Shown piece after piece: positions 1 through 7,202 of a stretch of DNA of 22,499 bases (its first letter is position 1; each line of letters starts with the position of its first letter). Below the pieces are notes generated by a model. That model was not told where the DNA came from, did not search any database, and saw only the letters and a program-made list of their open reading frames with translations. The translations under genes were made by a program, and so were the position numbers. This DNA is from CAMDTE01 sp034679985 (GTDB lineage Bacteria; Bacteroidota; Bacteroidia; Flavobacteriales; Schleiferiaceae). Where the stretch lies: assembly GCA_034679985.1 (NCBI GenBank), contig JAXITR010000035.1:1-22499 (forward strand), given 5' to 3'.

Positions 1-317
1 GCTTCAGCAAGGCGGTTGGCAATGATTCCTTGATCGAATCCGCCGCTTGCAGGATGCCCGGACAATCGTTCTGCGGTAAGCACGGGAATATTCTTTCCGT
101 CCCACCGTTCCGCAGCCATGTTGCGAACTCGTTCCAAATCAAACCCCTCTCCCAATACCAATGCACGCAATAGCACATCTTTCCAAGGCTCTTCGTAATT
201 GTTCAAGATGCAAAATCCATGCTCCTTTGTGAAAAGAACCTGCTGCATCCAAGAGGTTCCCGTTTTGTGGTGCCCGATATGGATCAATATTTGTTTTGGA
301 AAAGCTGCAATCTGCAT
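1..317 (-). CDS. Sulfotransferase family protein, N-terminal part (cut by window edge)
   Basis: Reading the minus strand from the ATG at 317 gives an uninterrupted frame of about 105 residues running off the left edge. Residues 9-25 carry a beta strand followed by HIGHHKTGTSWMQ, which matches the 5'-phosphosulfate-binding loop of PAPS-dependent sulfotransferases (a K-[ST]-G-[ST]-[ST] loop after a hydrophobic strand). Further on, VLTAERLSGHP (about residues 82-92) resembles the 'S-x-E-x-L-s-g' segment of bacterial sulfotransferases. The family moves sulfate from PAPS to a hydroxyl or amine acceptor; the acceptor cannot be told here. The start is supported by a perfect TATATTTG element four bases upstream. 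The C-terminal half, with the 3'-phosphate-binding residues, lies outside the window, so completeness is unknown. Confidence 0.8.
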   Translation of the reverse strand, partial: MQIAAFPKQILIHIGHHKTGTSWMQQVLFTKEHGFCILNNYEEPWKDVLLRALVLGEGFDLERVRNMAAERWDGKNIPVLTAERLSGHPASGGFDQGIIANRLAE

Positions 318-321
318 GGAT

Positions 322-329
322 CAAATATA
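322..329 (-). promoter_or_regulatory. -7 promoter element TATATTTG of the sulfotransferase gene
   Basis: A perfect match to the Bacteroidota -7 consensus TAnnTTTG on the minus strand, separated by only four bases (ATCC) from the ATG at 317. The expected transcription start falls at or next to the start codon, so the mRNA is predicted to be leaderless. The -33 position has TTA rather than TTG. Confidence 0.6.
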
Positions 330-412
330 CGTTATCGAAAAGGTGACTAAAATCATAGTTTTTTGCCTTAGGGATGCTCAACCTTTGTTTCAATACTAAA
401 ATCCATCAGCTC

Positions 413-847
413 ATGGAAAATCTCTTCATCGTTTGGATCTTGGCTGGAGTTCTGCTTCTGGGTTTGGAACTTTGGAAAACCGGTTTATTCAATGCATCGC
501 TGGGTTTTGGATCCTTGGCGGCATCGGGTGTATCTGTTTTTTTACCGCATCATCCGCCATGGGAAGTCCTAACTTTTCTCGTTGTGTCGTTTGTGCTTTT
601 TCATTTTGTTCGACCCCTCGTCAAGAAATCGTTGGATCAAGAAAACTTCTTGCCCGGTCCGGAGAACTTACACGGTGCCAACGGAATTCTTCAAGAGGGT
701 GTGGTTGGAAACAAGTTGGGCACGGTGGAAGTGGACGGCGATTTGTGGTCGTGCATTGGTGAAGAAGGATGCTTTGGAAATGAAGGCGATTCCGTGCGCA
801 TTGTTCAACATTACGGAACGGTGTTGACCGTTCGCATTGAGAAGTGA
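413..847 (+). CDS. NfeD-like membrane protein with C-terminal OB-fold domain
   Basis: A 144-residue protein. About residues 5-70 hold three hydrophobic segments, and residues 80-143 form a soluble beta-rich domain (GANGILQEGVVGNKLGTVEV, then GDSVRIVQHYGTVLTV) typical of the NfeD C-terminal OB fold (NfeD1b/YbbK type). Such proteins usually partner SPFH/stomatin-like proteins (QmcA/YbbK pairs) and are thought to influence membrane-domain organisation or proteolysis. No SPFH gene is visible beside it. An upstream in-frame ATG at 374 would add 13 polar residues; I chose 413 because the protein then begins directly with the first membrane helix. No good TAnnTTTG element precedes either start. It is followed by a strong terminator shared with glyA. 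Confidence 0.8.
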   Translation: MENLFIVWILAGVLLLGLELWKTGLFNASLGFGSLAASGVSVFLPHHPPWEVLTFLVVSFVLFHFVRPLVKKSLDQENFLPGPENLHGANGILQEGVVGNKLGTVEVDGDLWSCIGEEGCFGNEGDSVRIVQHYGTVLTVRIEK

Positions 848-868
848 CGAAAGAAAACTGATTGCACG

Positions 869-907
869 AAAAAAGGGGCTACCTCGCAACGAGACAGCCC
901 CTTTTTT
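869..907. terminator. Bidirectional intrinsic terminator between the NfeD-like gene and glyA
   Basis: A perfect 12-bp inverted repeat (869-880 AAAAAAGGGGCT against 896-907 AGCCCCTTTTTT). The 15-base loop contains a second short stem (CTCG 883-886 with CGAG 890-893). Because the outer arms are A-rich and T-rich, a U-tract follows the GC stem on both strands, which suits the two convergent genes ending here. Confidence 0.9.
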
Positions 908-925
908 GTACCAAAACCAACGAAC

Positions 926-2200
926 TTACCCCACAAAAAGCGGGCGATCTGCCATCAGAGACTCAATCTGGTGTGCGATGGTTTTCAAATGGGACTCGTT
1001 GCTCCGCTTCATCAAAGCTTCATTGATCCAACCCGCAACGGATACCATGTCCGCTTCTACCAATCCACGTGTGGTGACCGCCGGAGTACCCAACCGAATT
1101 CCACTCGTAACGAAAGGAGACTTATCGTCGTACGGAACCATGTTTTTGTTGGCCGTGATGTGTACCTGACCCAAAGCGGCCTCCGCCTCTTTTCCGGAAA
1201 TGTCTTTACTGCGTAAATCAATCAACATCAGGTGGTTGTCCGTGCCGCCGGAAACAATATGGTAGCCAAACGATTGCAAGGCACTCGCCAAAGCCTGAGC
1301 ATTCTTTTTAACCTGCAAAATGTAGTTGAAGTACTCGTCTGTTAGCGCTTCACCAAAAGCCACGGCCTTAGCTCCAATGACGTGCTCCAAAGGGCCGCCC
1401 TGAATACCCGGAAACACTGCGCCGTCCAGCAACGAACTCATGCTCCGCACCTCTCCTTTAGGCGTGGTCAATCCAAACGGGTTGTCAAAATCTTGACCCA
1501 TCAAAATCATGCCGCCGCGCGGACCGCGCAAGGTTTTGTGGGTGGTGGTGGTCACAAAGTCGCAATGCGGCAGCGGGTCGTTCAACAGACCGCGCGCAAT
1601 GAGCCCCGACGGATGCGAAATGTCCGCCAACAACAGGGCATCTACCTCGTCTGCAATTTCCCGGAATTTTTCGTAGTCCAGGTCCCGACTGTACGCAGAG
1701 GCCCCGCAGATGATCATTTTCGGCTTTTCCCGGTGCGCCATTTCGCGCGCCGCCTCGTAATCTACCAAACCCGTTTCACGGTCTACCCCGTAAAAAACCG
1801 CCCGATAGGTCTTGCCGGAAAAATTGACCGGAGAACCGTGGGTCAAGTGCCCTCCATGGCTCAAATCAAAACCCATGATGGTGTCCCCCGGCTTCAAACA
1901 AGCGAGGTAAACGGCCGCATTGGCTTGAGAACCGCTGTGCGGCTGCACATTCACAAAATCAGCATTGAACAACGTTTTGGCCCGTTCGCGCGCCAGGTCT
2001 TCCACCAAATCAACCACCTCGCAACCGCCGTAGTAGCGCTTGCCTGGATAGCCCTCGGCGTATTTGTTGGTCAAAATGGAGCCCTGGGCTTCAAGCACTT
2101 GAGGACTTACATAATTCTCGGAGGCAATCAGCTCCAAACCGTTGGTTTGACGCACCCGTTCGCGTTCGATCAGATCAAATAAAGCGTTGTCTCGTTGCAT
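926..2200 (-). CDS. glyA: Serine hydroxymethyltransferase
   Basis: A 424-residue, full-length SHMT (family about 410-430). It converts serine and tetrahydrofolate to glycine and 5,10-methylenetetrahydrofolate, in the cytosol, with PLP. Visible signatures: ELIASENYVS (23-32), the KYAEGYPGKRYYGG region (46-59), substrate/PLP residues LADISH (191-196), and the Schiff-base lysine K222 inside TTTTHKTLRGPRGG (217-230). The C-terminal RLGTPAVTTRG segment is also present. The gene is monocistronic by layout: a terminator lies downstream and a divergent fumarylacetoacetase gene starts 37 bp away. Its methylene-THF product is used by FolD, encoded further along this window. Confidence 0.97.
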   Translation of the reverse strand: MQRDNALFDLIERERVRQTNGLELIASENYVSPQVLEAQGSILTNKYAEGYPGKRYYGGCEVVDLVEDLARERAKTLFNADFVNVQPHSGSQANAAVYLACLKPGDTIMGFDLSHGGHLTHGSPVNFSGKTYRAVFYGVDRETGLVDYEAAREMAHREKPKMIICGASAYSRDLDYEKFREIADEVDALLLADISHPSGLIARGLLNDPLPHCDFVTTTTHKTLRGPRGGMILMGQDFDNPFGLTTPKGEVRSMSSLLDGAVFPGIQGGPLEHVIGAKAVAFGEALTDEYFNYILQVKKNAQALASALQSFGYHIVSGGTDNHLMLIDLRSKDISGKEAEAALGQVHITANKNMVPYDDKSPFVTSGIRLGTPAVTTRGLVEADMVSVAGWINEALMKRSNESHLKTIAHQIESLMADRPLFVG

Positions 2201-2210
2201 AATTTGGTAC

Positions 2211-2218
2211 TATCTTGG
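2211..2218 (+). promoter_or_regulatory. Weak candidate -7 element for the fumarylacetoacetase gene
   Basis: TATCTTGG matches TAnnTTTG at all but one fixed position and ends 19 bases before the ATG at 2238. No TTG sits at the usual distance upstream. It falls within a short inverted repeat (CTATC-TTG-GATAG, 2210-2222). Offered only because this gene must be transcribed from the 37-bp gap. Confidence 0.3.
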
Positions 2219-2222
2219 ATAG

Positions 2223-2251
2223 CAAAAGTAGGCCAAAATGATCGACGCCAA
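2223..2251 (-). promoter_or_regulatory. glyA promoter, TTG-N18-TACTTTTG
   Basis: On the minus strand a perfect -7 element TACTTTTG (2230-2223) lies 18 bp downstream of a TTG (2251-2249), matching the Bacteroidota -33/-7 layout. The element ends 22 bases before the glyA ATG, so this transcript should have a short leader. The -33 part lies inside the coding region of the divergent fumarylacetoacetase gene. Confidence 0.65.
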
Positions 2252-3524
2252 TCGCCCGGAGCTAACCAGCTGGCTATCTGTAAGTCAGGACTCAGATTTC
2301 CCCATACAGAACCTTCCATTTGGGGTTTTTTCAACCGCTTCATCGCCGGCCGTCTGCGGTACACGCGTCGGAGACTTCGCAGTGGACTTGGACGCGCTTC
2401 AACGCTTGGGGTATTTGGAAGGATTGGGCCTGGCCGACGGTCTTTTTGCCCAAGACAACCTGAACGCGTTTATCGCTTCCGGCAAAGAAACGTGGTCCGC
2501 CGTTCGGCTTCGACTTTCCCAAATTCTCCGTTCTGAAAGCCCTTTTCCATTGGAAAAGAACCGGGAACATCAAGAGCAGTGCGTCCACGAACAAGGCGCG
2601 GTGCGCATGCACCTCCCTGCCCGCGTTGGCGACTACACGGATTTCTACGCCAGCCGCGAGCATGCCACCAATGTGGGAAAGATGTTTCGCGATCCTGAAA
2701 ACGCTTTATTGCCCAACTGGCTGCATTTGCCGGTAGGGTACCACGGTCGCGCCAGTACGTTGGTCGTCAGTGGAACGGACATCTACCGCCCCAACGGTCA
2801 GCGCAAAGGTCCCAACGATCCAGTTCCGGTGTTTGGACCGTCGGTAAAAATGGATTTTGAGTTGGAGGTGGGCTTCCTCACCGGTCAGGGCCCCAAAATG
2901 GGCGATTGGATTTCTACAAAAGATGCTGAGAACTACATATTTGGTTTGGTTCTCTTCAACGATTGGAGCGCCCGGGATCTTCAGCAATGGGAGTATGTTC
3001 CGCTGGGCCCATTCTTGGGCAAGAATTTTGCGAGCAGTATGTCCCCGTGGGTGGTTACGTTGGAGGCTTTGGATTCCTTCCGCACCGACGGCCCCATCCA
3101 AAGCCCCGAACCCCTGCCCTATCTACACCAACCCAAGAATAGCCACATCAACTTGAATTTGGAGGTGGCTCTTGCCCCGCAAGGGGAAGAAGAAACCGTG
3201 GTATCCCGCACGAATTTTTCAACGATGTACTGGAGCATGGCCCAGCAATTGGCGCACCACACCTGCAACGGTTGCGCCATCAAGGCGGGAGATTTACTCG
3301 CATCCGGAACTATTTCCGGACCGACGCCCGATTCTTTTGGTTCCCTTTTGGAATTGAGTTGGAACGGCACCCAGCCGCTCCAATTGAAGAACGGTACGGA
3401 GCGTCGATTTTTGGAAGATGGGGACACGCTGATTCTACGCGGACATGCTGCACATTCCGGAATTCGTATTGGTTTTGGTGAAGTTAGCGGAACTCTTTTG
3501 CCTGCAAAAGCGTGGAGAGCGTAG
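2238..3524 (+). CDS. fahA: Fumarylacetoacetase
   Basis: A 428-residue protein of the usual length for two-domain fumarylacetoacetase, which hydrolyses 4-fumarylacetoacetate to fumarate and acetoacetate in the last step of tyrosine breakdown. An N-terminal SH3-like domain (about 1-120) precedes the catalytic FAH fold. Catalytic and metal residues known from the mouse enzyme are all present: D135 and the general-base H142 in GDYTDFYASREHATNVG (131-147), E208 and E210 in DFELEVGF, and D242 in LFNDWSARD, with K262 in LGKNFA. No other tyrosine-catabolic gene is in the window. The start ATG lies 37 bp from the divergent glyA start. The 3' end overlaps the proposed GTG start of the rel pseudogene by 13 bp. 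Confidence 0.96.
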   Translation: MIDANRPELTSWLSVSQDSDFPIQNLPFGVFSTASSPAVCGTRVGDFAVDLDALQRLGYLEGLGLADGLFAQDNLNAFIASGKETWSAVRLRLSQILRSESPFPLEKNREHQEQCVHEQGAVRMHLPARVGDYTDFYASREHATNVGKMFRDPENALLPNWLHLPVGYHGRASTLVVSGTDIYRPNGQRKGPNDPVPVFGPSVKMDFELEVGFLTGQGPKMGDWISTKDAENYIFGLVLFNDWSARDLQQWEYVPLGPFLGKNFASSMSPWVVTLEALDSFRTDGPIQSPEPLPYLHQPKNSHINLNLEVALAPQGEEETVVSRTNFSTMYWSMAQQLAHHTCNGCAIKAGDLLASGTISGPTPDSFGSLLELSWNGTQPLQLKNGTERRFLEDGDTLILRGHAAHSGIRIGFGEVSGTLLPAKAWRA

Positions 3525-5720
3525 TCACCAACCGGTACAGAAGCCTTCTGCGGAGCATGGAAGGCAAAGCGGACGACAAGGACAAGGAGCTCGTCAAGCG
3601 TGCTTTTGACCTGGCGAACGACGCACACAAAAACGTCAAGCGAAAGTCCGGCGAACCGTACATCGTACACCCGTTGGAAGTGGCACTCATCGTGGCCAAA
3701 GAAATCGGCCTGGGCCCCACTTCCATCGCCGCAGCCCTGCTCCACGATGTGGTGTAAGACTCGGACTACACCCTGTAAGAAAACGCACGACTCTTTGGAC
3801 CAACCGTTGCACGTTTGGTGGACGGTCTGACGAAGATTGCCGGTGTTTTTGATCAAGACACCTCCGTACAAGCGGAAAATTTCCGCAAAATGTTGATTTC
3901 CATATCGGACGACGTTCGCGTCATATTGATCAAAATGGCGGATCGGTTGAACAACATGCGCACCTTGGACTCCATGCCGGCGCACAAGCAGCTGAAAATT
4001 GCGTCGGAAACCCTGTTCATTTTTGCGCCTTTGGCCCACCGAATGGGCTTGTATGCGTTCAAGACGGAGTTTGAAGACCTTTCCCTAAAATACACGGAGC
4101 CCGACACCTTTCGGGAAATTGACGAAAAACTCAACGAACGAAAAGAGAACGACTACCGGTACTTGCGCCGGTTTTCCAACCGAATCAAGGACCTCGTCAA
4201 GCAAACCGGGCTGGACGCCACGGTTAAGGAGCGGACCAAAAGCATCTACAGCATTCGCCGGAAGATGGTCAACCAAGGCGTTCGTTTTGAGGAGGTGTAC
4301 GATAAATACGCCATTCGGGTTATACTCAACACGACGCCCGAGCGCGAAAAGGAGCAGTGTTGGCAGGTCTATTCGCTAATAACCAGTTTGTACCGCCCCA
4401 ATCCCCGGCGGTTGCGCGATTGGATTACCACCCCAAAATCAAACGGTTACGAGTCTTTGCACACCACCGTCATGGGGCCTGAGGGCCACTGGGTGGAGGT
4501 ACAAATACGGACGGCGCGGATGGACGACATGGCCGAAAAGGGCTATGCCGCGCACTGGAAATACAAGGAAGACTCCTCTTCCAACAGTCAATTGGACGCC
4601 TGGGTGGATCAAGTGCGCCTGGTACTGGACAACCAAGATGAGAACGCCATAGACTTTGTAGACAACTTCAAACTGCAGTTGGTCAACGAAGAAATCATGG
4701 TATTTACCCCTCAAGGGGAGATTCGTCGGCTGCCCAAAGGCGCTACCGCTTTGGATTTTGCGTACGACATCCACACCAATTTGGGCCACCACACCTTGGG
4801 GGCTAAAGTGAACGGCAAGTTGGTGGCATTGGACTTCCCCCTGAGCAGCGGAGACCAAGTAGAAGTCATCAGCACGGACAAACAGCATCCCCAAGAAGCT
4901 TGGTTGCGGTGGGCCGTAACCCCGCGAGCCGTCAGCGCCATTCGCCAGGCGCTGCGGGACCGGAATCAGCGAGCGGCTGGAGACGGCAAGAAAACCCTGG
5001 ATCGCATGCTCAAAGCGGCCAAGTTGAAAAATTCACAGAGCACGACTCAGCTCATGCTCAATTTTTTTGGCCTCCGTACGCCCCAAGAACTTCACATGAG
5101 GATTGGCCAAGGAACCATCAAAGCGGAACAAATTCGGAATTTTCTGCGGGAAGAATCGGGCGGATTTTACAATTACCTGCGCCGCCGTTTCTCGCGGTCC
5201 CAACGATTAGCTTCTATCGGAGAGGCAAACAAAAACAACGATGCTATTTCCAACAGTACGTTGGTTTTTGGTCCGGAGGAGTTGCTGCTGGAACATACCT
5301 TGGCAACGTGTTGCCGCCCCCATTCCCGGCGACGATGTTTTTGGCTACCTCCACCCTGCGGATGGAATTGTTGTGCATCGTACCGACTGTTCGAAAGCGG
5401 TCGCCATCCAAAGTCGTTTTGCGCAAAGGACTATTGTTGCCAAATGGAAAAACAGCGACAACCGTCGGTTCACGGCTTTTTTGCATTTGCAGGGAATGGA
5501 CACACAGGGTTTAATTCACAACGTAACGCGAATCATTTCCAACGACTTGCGCATTGATATTCGCTCACTCTCAATATCTGGAGACCACGGCGTGTTTCAG
5601 GGCGACCTGATTGTCTCGGTTGAAGACAAAGGTCACTTAAACAACTTGATTAAAAAAATAAAGGAAGTGCCTGGTGTAGAGAAGGTTGATCGCTTAAACA
5701 CTCCTCCAAAGTCCCTTTAA
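3512..5720 (+). pseudogene. rel: Bifunctional (p)ppGpp synthetase/hydrolase Rel (RelA/SpoT family), interrupted
   Basis: The restored product would be 735 residues with every domain of a long RSH enzyme in order: HD hydrolase (H53, H78, D79, and later DRLNN), synthetase (restored about 240-355, with RDWITTPKSNGYESLHTTV), TGS (about 394-453), helical region, zinc-finger/CC box (LATCCRP then IPGDDVFGY) and a C-terminal ACT domain. Three lesions break it: in-frame TAA at 3755-3757 and at 3776-3778, both where homologues have Glu, and one extra C in the run 5317-5321, which shifts the frame between CCRP and IPGDD. Without the shift the product ends at 5557 after about 80 unrelated residues. The start is the GTG at 3512 overlapping fahA, or the ATG at 3557. 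TAA is a normal stop in neighbouring genes. It may be a real pseudogene or an assembly/read error. In other Bacteroidota the gene is usually intact and a central stress regulator. Confidence 0.85.
3751..3772. repeat. Inverted repeat across the first premature stop of rel
   Basis: GGTGTA (3751-3756) and TACACC (3767-3772) are perfect 6-bp arms around a 10-base spacer. The first two bases of the premature TAA (3755-3757) are the last two of the left arm. With the expected Glu codon GAA in its place the arm would read GGTGGA and the repeat would be imperfect. Confidence 0.5.
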
Positions 5721-6334
5721 GGAAGTCCAATGTACTTGTGCGTTTGCAGGGACAACCTCCAAGTGGGGTTTTGCTCGATGTAGGCAATGATATCGGGCAA
5801 GGCCTTATCTCGTTTGCTCCATTCGGGCTGCAAAAAGCGTTGCGCATCCCGATTTATTTCTTGAGCATGAACTTCTGCCCAACGGAAATCATCGTTATTG
5901 AAAACAATAACTTTTAACTCGTGCGCTACGGCGTACCATTCGGGCCGAGGTGCTTTGGTTTTCTTGGGAGAAAGGCAGATCCAATCCCAAGTTCCCGTCA
6001 AAGGATAGGCCCCGGAAGTCTCTAAATGAACCTGTAAACCTGCGGCGTGCAGCGCGTCGGTCAACGGACCCATGTTCCACATCAGCGGCTCTCCCCCCGT
6101 CACAACAACCGTAGGAGAGCCGGAGGCAACGGCGTTTTGGACCATTTGCTCCAGTGGCTTCACGGGATGCAGTTCTGCATTCCAAGATTCTTTGACGTCG
6201 CACCAGTGGCAGCCAACGTCGCACCCACCAATGCGCAGGAAATACGCACTGGAACCGGTGTGCGCTCCCTCTCCTTGCAAGGTCAAGAACTCTTCCATCA
6301 AGGGAAGATTTTGCGAAGGATCAACGGAGGCCAT
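5717..6334 (-). CDS. queE: 7-carboxy-7-deazaguanine synthase (radical SAM)
   Basis: A 205-residue radical SAM protein. It rearranges 6-carboxy-5,6,7,8-tetrahydropterin to 7-carboxy-7-deazaguanine on the way to preQ0 and queuosine. The cluster motif is the short C-x3-C-x2-C form at C38, C42 and C45 (GGCDVGCHWCDVKESW), preceded by the family's EEFLTLQGEG (14-23). VTGGEP and the late LSLQTHKYIGLP ending are also typical. The start overlaps folD by 14 bp, so it is the last gene of ffh-folD-queE. Its stop overlaps the convergent rel stop by 3 bp, with no terminator between. The previous enzyme of the pathway (QueD-type) may be the pterin synthase at 19716-20129. Confidence 0.93.
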   Translation of the reverse strand: MASVDPSQNLPLMEEFLTLQGEGAHTGSSAYFLRIGGCDVGCHWCDVKESWNAELHPVKPLEQMVQNAVASGSPTVVVTGGEPLMWNMGPLTDALHAAGLQVHLETSGAYPLTGTWDWICLSPKKTKAPRPEWYAVAHELKVIVFNNDDFRWAEVHAQEINRDAQRFLQPEWSKRDKALPDIIAYIEQNPTWRLSLQTHKYIGLP

Positions 6335-7202
6335 GCGCCGCTTTCAACGTATTCATCAACAAACCTACGCGGGTCATGAGCCCAACCCCTCCTGGGACCG
6401 GGGTAACCGCACTAGCCACTTCCGCGGCGGAAGAAAAGTCCACATCGCCAACCAATCGAGACTTCTGGTCGCGCTCCACCCGATTGATGCCTACGTCAAT
6501 AACTACAGCGCCCGGTTTCAACCAGGAGCCCGGAATAAATTCTGGCTTACCAATGGCAGCCACCACCAAATCCGCATTCCGCAAATGCTCTTCCAGGCCT
6601 TCCGTTCGGCTGTGCACCAAGGTTACCGTAGCATTTCCAGCCGGGGTGTTTTGACTGAGGAGAATACTTATAGGCGAACCCACAATGTGGCTGCGCCCCA
6701 CCACCACGGCGTGTTTACCGGCCGTCGGGATTTTAAAATGCTCCAGCAATAGCAAAATACCGTAGGGGGTTGCGGGCAGAAAAGTAGGAAGTCCCAACGC
6801 CATTCGACCCACATTTTCCGGATGAAAACCGTCTACGTCTTTGGCTGGATCGATGGCCAACAAAACTTCGTGCTCGTTGATGTGGTTGGGAAGCGGCAAT
6901 TGGACAATGAATCCATCCACGTCTTTCCGACGATTCAAGGCGTCAATGGCCTCCATCAAGTCCTCTTTGTGGACATCCGCAGGAAAACGAAGCAAAGTAG
7001 ATTTAAACCCGACTTCTTCGCAATCCTTTATTTTTCCAGCTACGTAGGCCGCGCTGGCGGGGTGATCCCCCACCAAAATGGCGGCTAAATGCGGGCGGTG
7101 TTTCCCTACAAGCACGCCTTCGGCGGCTTCTTTGCGTATGTGCTCCTTCCAGGCCGCCGAGGCCGCCTTGCCATCCAACAAGAGAAAATCCGCTGAACTC
7201 AT
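6321..7202 (-). CDS. folD: Bifunctional methylenetetrahydrofolate dehydrogenase/methenyltetrahydrofolate cyclohydrolase
   Basis: A 293-residue FolD of standard length. It interconverts 5,10-methylene-THF and 10-formyl-THF using NADP+, supplying formyl groups for purines and initiator tRNA. Seen: the catalytic block YVAGKIKDCEEVGF (53-66) with K57 at the cyclohydrolase lysine position, DGFIVQLPLP, PATPYGI, the dinucleotide-binding VVVGRSHIVGSP, IDVGIN and the C-terminal TPVPGGVGLMT. The ATG shares an ATGA overlap with the ffh stop, a sign of translational coupling, and its 3' end overlaps queE. Functionally it continues the one-carbon chain begun by GlyA, although glyA is a separate unit. Confidence 0.96.
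   Translation of the reverse strand: MSSADFLLLDGKAASAAWKEHIRKEAAEGVLVGKHRPHLAAILVGDHPASAAYVAGKIKDCEEVGFKSTLLRFPADVHKEDLMEAIDALNRRKDVDGFIVQLPLPNHINEHEVLLAIDPAKDVDGFHPENVGRMALGLPTFLPATPYGILLLLEHFKIPTAGKHAVVVGRSHIVGSPISILLSQNTPAGNATVTLVHSRTEGLEEHLRNADLVVAAIGKPEFIPGSWLKPGAVVIDVGINRVERDQKSRLVGDVDFSSAAEVASAVTPVPGGVGLMTRVGLLMNTLKAAHGLR

Noticed and set aside
139..393. An 84-codon - strand frame overlapping the sulfotransferase start
   Set aside because: It overlaps the sulfotransferase frame, which carries a clear P-loop motif and a promoter at the right distance; the other frame has no motif.
1382..2182. A 266-codon open frame on the + strand antisense to glyA
   Set aside because: It is the shadow of a long, GC-biased gene; its translation shows no recognisable domain, and glyA on the other strand is certain.
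2210..2222. Inverted repeat CTATC-TTG-GATAG as a transcription-factor operator or riboswitch
   Set aside because: Five-bp arms are short enough to occur by chance; mentioned only as context for the glyA/fahA gap.
3755..3778. Reassigned TAA codon (genetic-code change) as an explanation of the rel interruptions
   Set aside because: TAA is used as the normal stop in several intact genes here (glyA, the ABC permease, the dihydroorotase-like gene, queE, phr), and no other gene has internal TAA.
3119..4039. A 306-codon open frame on the - strand across fahA and rel
   Set aside because: It spans the boundary of two convincing + strand genes, has no family resemblance and no promoter element; antisense shadow.
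6072..6752. A 226-codon + strand open frame across queE and folD
   Set aside because: Antisense to two well-supported genes; no recognisable domain.
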